DNA from: Ailurus styani
Lineage: Eukaryota > Chordata > Mammalia > Carnivora > Ailuridae
Direction of reading: 5' to 3'
NCBI GenBank assembly: GCA_002007465.1
Contig: LNAC01000780.1
Coordinates: 186,001 to 250,000, forward strand
DNA length: 64,000 bases
The translations under genes were made by a program, and so were the position numbers. Shown here one piece after another: positions 58,725 through 64,000 of the stretch. Below the pieces are notes generated by a model that saw nothing but the letters and a program-made list of their open reading frames with translations, was not told the origin of the DNA and ran no database searches. Position 1 is the stretch's first letter. Each line of letters begins with the position of its first letter.

Positions 58725-60654
58725 GGCTACTCTGAATCAGGAGGGTCTCCTTCCACCCTCCCTCTCTGCCCCCTTTGCTGCCAGGCTCTCTCCTTCCCCC
58801 ACTCCATTCTCATACCCACAGTTTCCTGTGAATCCAAACTCTCTCTCTCATAGCATTTTTACTTCTGCACTTTTTTTTTTCCTTCCAAGTCTTTCTAGGT
58901 ATTTCTCTGTTCATTCATTTATTGATTTATTCAATGGTGTTGATTATGGCCCACTTTGTACAAAGTTATATGCAAAATGCAGGCAGTCCCTGTGAGCCAC
59001 AACTCTCTCAAAACTCCTCCTGGTCCCAGGTAGGACCTGCTACCTAGCAAGGCCTGTGGGTCCAGGGAAGCTCCCAGGAGAGATGATCCTTATGGAGAAC
59101 CTCTGCTCCTGCTATGAATTCCTAAACCTTCCATCTGTCGGATTTGCAGAATGAGGTTTGAGAACTGACGGAGGGTTGACCAGGATAACCTGGCTGCCGC
59201 AGGGAGAAGCCCCCATCTAATAGTCGGGACCAAGGAAATGAATGGCACTCTTGTCAGTCAAAAAATTGCTTATCCTGCTGTTCCATCTTCTTTGCTTTGG
59301 GCCCTCCAAAACCAAATCTCAGAGTCCTCAAAGCATGATCCCTAAGCCCAGAACCCCAAGACAAGGACAGAAAAAGAGCTCAGTTTATAGGACAGGGCTC
59401 AAAGACCCAAGGCCCTGGTGTGAAGTCTGAGGTCTTAGCCCAGGAGCAGATCTTGGGAAAAGGAGACAAGAAAGAGAGAAAATCATCCAAAACCTAAGAC
59501 CTGCAGCCCAGAGCAACCCCAGAAAAAAAGCTCAGAATTAGCTCAGCCCCTGGAAGCCAGAGTTCAGGAAACCCAACTAAGTCTCAACCAAGAAGCCTCA
59601 AGTCTCAAATAGAGCCCACGGACTACTTAGAGTCCTACCCCTGAGCCTGAAGAGCCTCCTGGGGACAGAGCCGAGAGCCGGAAGATCTGGGCAGGCATAG
59701 GTGTTGTGTTCGTTCTGACGCTACACATTGCTGTGTTCTCGTGTGGCGCTTGGCGTGGTGACGGTGGCAACACATGGAAGCACAATTCTCCATAAAGAGC
59801 CTGCAAAGGGCCCATTGCTGTCAAAGATCTTATTTCCCTCATTGCCTTTGAATCCCTGATATGGAACACCTAGAGAACTGAGAGATTAAATTGTAAGCGT
59901 AAGAATATGTATTTAGGATCTAAGTCTGCTTCTGTGTATCTGTGTGAGACTTGAACTGTGGAGCCTTGGGGGTTACTGCCGTGTCTCATTTCCTGTTCTG
60001 TCCCAGGGCCGAGGGGATGGCTAGTGAGGGCAAAGAGTGGGGGGCTCTGGAGTACAACTTCACTTTCCTTGGGCCGTATTCCTATGCCTCTTTCCATTCT
60101 ACTTCTCTTTGCTATAGAAACATAAGTCCCTTTCCGCAGCTATGACTGGCCCTCTTCAGTTTTAGCTCTCTTCTGCCCGGCTCCCCGCTCCTCCCTCTGG
60201 CTGTAATGACTCCATGGGGCCTGGAGAGAGGTGGCCAAGCCCTGCTGTGGACAACAGTCATCCTTGGACCCAGGAGACTTTTCCTCATTCCTCTTTAAAA
60301 GTCCAGCGCATGGCCTGAGATCTTCCAGGGAGACCTCTACTTCCAAGTCCAGATGAGCTTCAGTCCTGCAGAGACTTGACTGAGTGTGGCCATGGTCAAG
60401 GTGGAAAGCAGTCCTAGCAGGTCCAGACCCTGGACTCTCAGTCCTCACAGTTCCCCAGACAGAATGCTCCCATCTTTGCTCTGACCCTTGCTGGCCTGTG
60501 TGCCTAGTCAATGTCTGAGAATCCCCGACACCAGGCCCCAACAGTTGCATGAGGCTGAAACTACTAAGTCCTCCCCTGGCTCCTGTCTGGGCTCCTGCTC
60601 TCTCTTCCTTGAAAAGCTCTCTGTTCCCTCTCCCATATCCATGTAGTGCTTCTG
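58725..60654. other. GC-richer, repeat-poor DNA, nothing assigned
   Basis: About 1.9 kb with few A/T tracts and no recognised repeat. The longest frame in the window (60140-60658, minus, 172 codons) lies here; its product is Gly/Ser/Glu-rich with no domain signature, and on the plus strand the same DNA has ordinary C/T-rich text. CpGs cluster modestly at 59690-59765. Could hold exons of an unrecognised gene or lncRNA, but nothing proves it. Confidence 0.35.
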
Positions 60655-60745
60655 CCATGCCTTGTCCCAGGGCAAGGCATTAACCTCTCTGAACCTCACT
60701 TTTCCATAGGACAAATGGAGTGATTACAATATTTGCTGCTCAATT
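60655..60745 (+). repeat. MIR core fragment, sense
   Basis: GGGCAAGGCATTAACCTCTCTGAACCTCACTTTTCCATAGGACAAATGGAGTGATTACAATA is the MIR sense core ('GGGCAAGTTACTTAACCTCTCTGTGCCTCAGTTTCC'). Confidence 0.7.
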
Positions 60746-61834
60746 TCCTCTATTATGCAAAAATGAGCTGTTCATTCTTTTAGGAGAGTGTGTGAGAGGA
60801 AGTAAGAATTTCGGTTCCATTGCTCGAGGACCTAATGATGAGGTCAGGGAAAGGATAAGGATCAGATTCAGCTGTGAGTGCCATCGGAAGCTGGAACTAG
60901 TGACAAGAAGCCAAAAGCTGACAGGCAGATAGAGGCAGGAAATGCACATATTAGTGCATGTCCTTCAGAGCTGTGCGGGCTGAGTTCTGTCAACTGGGAG
61001 TGATGTTTCTGAGTAGCTACAACATGGGCATCCAAAGATACACCGCTTGGGCACTTGGCAGTAATTTGATAGGGGTTTCTTAGGTCAGGGAGGAAGACAA
61101 AGAAGTATCAGATGCCAGAAGAAAAATGAAACAAAAGTAACCACAGAAGTTTGAAGAAAAAACCCTGACCTAAGAACTCAATAGCCATCTATTGTTGCTA
61201 CACTGTGGCTACTTTTAAGACAATGAGAATACATTTTTATGTATAAAAGGGGACATAAATATTCTACCAGTATGTCTCCCTTCAAAAAGTTATACTAACT
61301 GAGAGATAAATCAAAAGAAAAGGACAAGTAGGTGAGAGCTCTTGGCATAAAAGAACTTGAATGCACAATGAAAACAGGGAAACATAAATTTAAGGGTAAA
61401 AGTAGCTATAACTATGGGTACAAAAAAGAATGTCTTTGCCAAAATCATTTTTGAGTAGAAGGAACCAAAGCAGAACATTACAAAAAGCATATAAATTAAC
61501 AATAATAAACTGGGTCTGAAGTCACCTAGGCACTAAGAGGAAGTTAAGATGAGTTTGAAGAAAGAATGGAAAACAGGAACCCATAAAAAGAAATGGCCAA
61601 AATACAAAGAAGGGAGAAGAAAATATACAGTGCCTTAAAAAAGAAAAAAAAGAGAAAGAAAGAAAGAAGGTCTAGGATAAAAATAGGGTCAAAAGCCCTG
61701 CATTTGATCTCCTTCATCAACCATATTTAAATGTCCCAACCATTAAAGCACTTTTTGGAAATCAGAGGCCCTCTTATATACTTAAAACTTCAAAAAGTAA
61801 GCAAACATGAAAATATATTCCCAAAGTACAATTT
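60746..61834. other. Unassigned DNA with an AAAG-rich patch
   Basis: (AAAG)n-like sequence at about 61640-61668. The rest is A-rich unique DNA without genes. Confidence 0.45.
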
Positions 61835-61852
61835 AAATAAAAATGTAGGTTA

Positions 61853-62046
61853 TGGATGCCTGAGTGGCTTAGTTGGTTGAGTGTCCGACTCTTGGTTTCA
61901 GCTCAGGTCACGATCTTGAGGTGACAAGATCAAGCCCCATGTCCGACTCAGAGCCATCAAAGGGTCGGCTTCAGTTTCTCCCTCCTGCTCACACACACAT
62001 TCTCTCTCTCTCAAATAAAAAATCAATAAAATCTTTAAAAATAAGT
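61853..62046 (+). mobile_element. CanSINE, oldest-looking copy
   Basis: Head GGATGCCTGAGTGGCTTAG, GGTTTCAGCTCAGGTCACGATC, CACATTCTCTCTCTCTC, tail AATAAAATC. TSD copies AAATAAAAATGTAGGTTA (61835) and AAATAGAAATACAGGTTA (62047) differ at three positions, as expected of an old insertion. Confidence 0.9.
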
Positions 62047-62089
62047 AAATAGAAATACAGGTTAGCAAACAAGGAGGATAATGACAAAT

Positions 62090-62290
62090 ATTCCACCAGC
62101 CTGTAGAACATGCTAGTTACACGGCATCCTTCACACTTTTCATTCACTGAATCTTCACAGCAACCCCACGAAGTAAAGCATTTTGTTTTCTTTGTGGCAC
62201 ACGTGAGAAAACTAGGCATATGAGAATCAAGTTACTTGCACAAAGCCATACAATTAGTGAGTGCTAATACTGGTGTTTAAACTCTAACAG
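62090..62290 (-). repeat. MIR SINE, antisense
   Basis: CATTCACTGAATCTTCACAGCAACCCCACGAAGTAAAGC, GAGAAAACTAGGCATATGAGAATCAAGTTACTTGCACAAAGCC, and TTAGTGAGTGCTAATACTGG reproduce the MIR reverse complement. One of the best preserved MIRs here. Confidence 0.8.
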
Positions 62291-62339
62291 TTTGATTCTG
62301 GAGCCAGCTAGGACCACTGTTTCTTATTTTTACAGTAGA

Positions 62340-62816
62340 CTTTTAAAAAGTCTACTTTTTACACAAATTGCATACAGAAGGTGCATGTTACATAAGTGTG
62401 CATTTTTAGTGAATTTTCACAGTGAACTCACCTGTCTAACCAGCACCCTGCAAACTCTTTCACACCTAGAGGTAGCTATCACTAACCTGACTTCTAACAT
62501 CATAAATTCTTTTTGCCTATTTTTGTATTTTCTATAAATGGAATCTTTGAGTCTATACTTTTTTATGTATGTTGTCTTTCACTCAGTTTGATCTTTGTGA
62601 GATGTATCCGTGTTTTTGTGGGTAGTGTGGATCATTCATCCGCATTGCTGTATAGTATTCCACATGTGCCCAGCAAACTCTATTTATCTACTCTACTGTT
62701 GGTGAGCATTTGGCTGGCTTTCAGTTTACGGCTTTTACAAATAGTGCTGCTGTGAACATTCTAGTACAGACAGTTCTTGTAGAATGATTGTTTTGAAAAC
62801 AATAATTTGTTCTAGT
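62340..62816 (-). repeat. Old L1ME-like 3'UTR, antisense
   Basis: TTAGTGAATTTTCACAGTGAACTCACCTG, CTATAAATGGAATCTTTGAG, TTTCACTCAGTTTGATCTTTGTGAGATG, GTATAGTATTCCACATGTG, TGCTGCTGTGAACATTCTAGTACA are antisense L1ME 3'UTR landmarks in order. The plus-strand frames 62292-62755 are repeat. Confidence 0.75.
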
Positions 62817-62832
62817 ATAATGGAACAATTTA

Positions 62833-63056
62833 TTTTTTTAAAGAGTTTATTTATTTATTTGTTTGCTTGTTTGTTTATTTATTTATTTTTCTGAGAGAGA
62901 GAAAGCCAGAGACAGAGCAAGAGCAGAGGGAGAGGGAGAAGGAGACTCCCTGCTGAGCAGGGAACCCATCGTTGGACTCAATCCCAAGACCCTGAGATCA
63001 TGACCTGAGCTGAAGGCAAATACTTAAACCAACTGAGTCACCCAGGTTCCCCTAAC
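62833..63056 (-). mobile_element. CanSINE with expanded tail
   Basis: Antisense: a long TTTATTTATTTGTTTGC..TTTATTTATTTATT tail, AGCAAGAGCAGAGGGAGAGG, head complement GTCACCCAGGTTCCCC. TSD ATAATGGAACAATTTA (62817-62832) and ATAATTGAACAATTTA (63057-63072), one mismatch. Confidence 0.92.
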
Positions 63057-63297
63057 ATAATTGAACAATTTAAATAAGTTTTGTTTATAATGTATAATGT
63101 AAATTTCATGTTTGCTTATGTACAATTTGTCCTTGAGAAAATGCAAAATTACACCCAGCTAAACTGAGATATATATGTAGATATACATAAAACACACACC
63201 TGTGCACCCTCAAACACCTACCAGTGTCATTAGTTGACCATGTGTATTACTCTACAAGGTTGTATTTTGTTGTTATATTTTCATCTGTGAACTTTCT

Positions 63298-63503
63298 TTT
63301 TTTTTTTTAAAGATTTTTTATTTATTCATTTGACACAGAGAAAGAGATTACAAGTAGGCAGAGAGGCAGGCAGAGAGAGGAGAGAGGAGGAAGCAGGCTC
63401 CCCGCTGAGCAGAGAGCCCGATGTGGGCCTCAATCCCAGGACCCTGGGATCATGACCTGAGCCGAAGGCAGCGGCTTTAACCCACTGAGCCACCCAGGCG
63501 CCC
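63298..63503 (-). mobile_element. Young CanSINE with 15-bp TSD
   Basis: Antisense: GATTACAAGTAGGCAGAGAG, ATCATGACCTGAGCCGAAGG, head complement GCCACCCAGGCGCC. Perfect TSD ATCTGTGAACTTTCT at 63283-63297 and 63504-63518. Confidence 0.97.
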
Positions 63504-63518
63504 ATCTGTGAACTTTCT

Positions 63519-64000
63519 ATATTAAAAACACACACACAGTGAACATCTCAAACACGTCTAGGCATTCTCGCCCAAAAGTGTCAAGTGGAAAAATTTAATA
63601 CTGTGAAGAAGCTCGAAATAATAAAGCATTATGAGCAACAGTCATAAAGGAATCCATATTTGGACCATCAGAGCCAGCATCGTGAAAATAAAGTCTTTTA
63701 TCGTTCAGAAAGACTAAAGCAACTTCAAATACTGTGAAGTCAGTATGAACAAGGCCTAAAGAAATAAAAGAGTGGAAATATTGTTGAGCATGTGGATTGA
63801 AAATCAAACAGTGAAAAAAAAATCAGAAACAACCTCCTCAAAATCAAAGGGAAGAACCATCTACACACAAATGCCTTAAACAGAAACTGCCAAATCCTCC
63901 TGACGTGGCTCCTTTTAGTGCTTAGTAGCACTCGCTGTGGTGGTTTCAAACATGCCACAATTTCTAAAGCCTTCAATTTTCAGGCAAAGCCAAGAGCACG
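63519..64000. other. Unassigned AT-rich DNA to the window end
   Basis: No repeat or gene recognised. Minus-strand frames 63595-63976 have hydrophobic low-information products. Confidence 0.45.

Noticed and set aside
60140..60658. 172-codon minus-strand open frame as a gene
   Set aside because: No domain, no recognisable similarity, composition fits GC-rich non-coding DNA, and overlapping frames exist in other registers.
10989..63503. CanSINE heads as functional tRNA genes
   Set aside because: They carry tRNA-like A and B boxes by descent but continue into SINE bodies and tails; no cloverleaf-complete tRNA was found.
1..64000. CRISPR array, phage, operon or other prokaryotic systems
   Set aside because: Repeat content is mammalian (CanSINE, L1, MIR, L2, MaLR); no regularly spaced repeats or bacterial gene layout.

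Overview
This window is nuclear genomic DNA from a carnivoran mammal, most likely an arctoid and probably a mustelid. The evidence is about 18 tRNA-derived CanSINE copies, several carrying the GTAGGCAGAGAGGCAGGCAGAG tail variant that I associate with mustelid-type SINEC elements, plus lineage-specific L1 3' ends. Species and chromosome cannot be read from the sequence. No intact protein-coding gene, rRNA, tRNA or CRISPR array was found. The longest open frame is 172 codons (60140-60658, minus strand), lies in a GC-richer stretch, and has no recognisable domain. The window looks like an intergenic or large intronic desert.

Layout. 1-14000: AT-rich unique DNA with old L2, MIR, MER5-like, MLT1 and L1M remnants, including an old minus-strand L1 (3415-4760) split by a younger carnivore L1. 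14930-17033: a decayed endogenous retrovirus with an LTR-like block, a proline-tRNA-like primer binding site, gag-like frames and a protease active-site triplet, cut off by an L1 fragment at 17037. 17000-24300: L1M, L2 and CanSINE debris. 24427-24956: two single-N contig joins, each flanked by duplicated sequence, so this part of the assembly is artefactual. 25000-27600: few repeats. 27990-31740: two consecutive antisense L1M bodies. 31740-41000: unique DNA with MIR, L2, MLT1 and MER5A and a candidate conserved non-coding block near 35500. 41020-42070: a carnivore L1 3' end interrupted by a CanSINE. 44800-47900: repeat-poor. 51290-51510: a CpG-richer cluster of CCAAT boxes, 0.5 kb upstream of a decayed hAT transposase (51960-53660). 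54590-57625: an old plus-strand L1 that received three CanSINEs and one young L1 end. 57650-60700: GC-richer, repeat-poor DNA with one weak coding-like frame. 60700-64000: MIR, L1 and CanSINEs.

No set of genes here works together as a pathway. The content is a layered record of transposition: L2, MIR and MER5 first, then MaLR, L1M, the ERV and the hAT element, then CanSINEs and young L1 copies with near-perfect target-site duplications (TSDs). I found no evidence for a new biological system. The observations best worth checking are the hAT relic with its upstream CCAAT cluster, the ERV relic, and the assembly joins. Family names come from remembered consensus features and were not verified by a repeat-library search.
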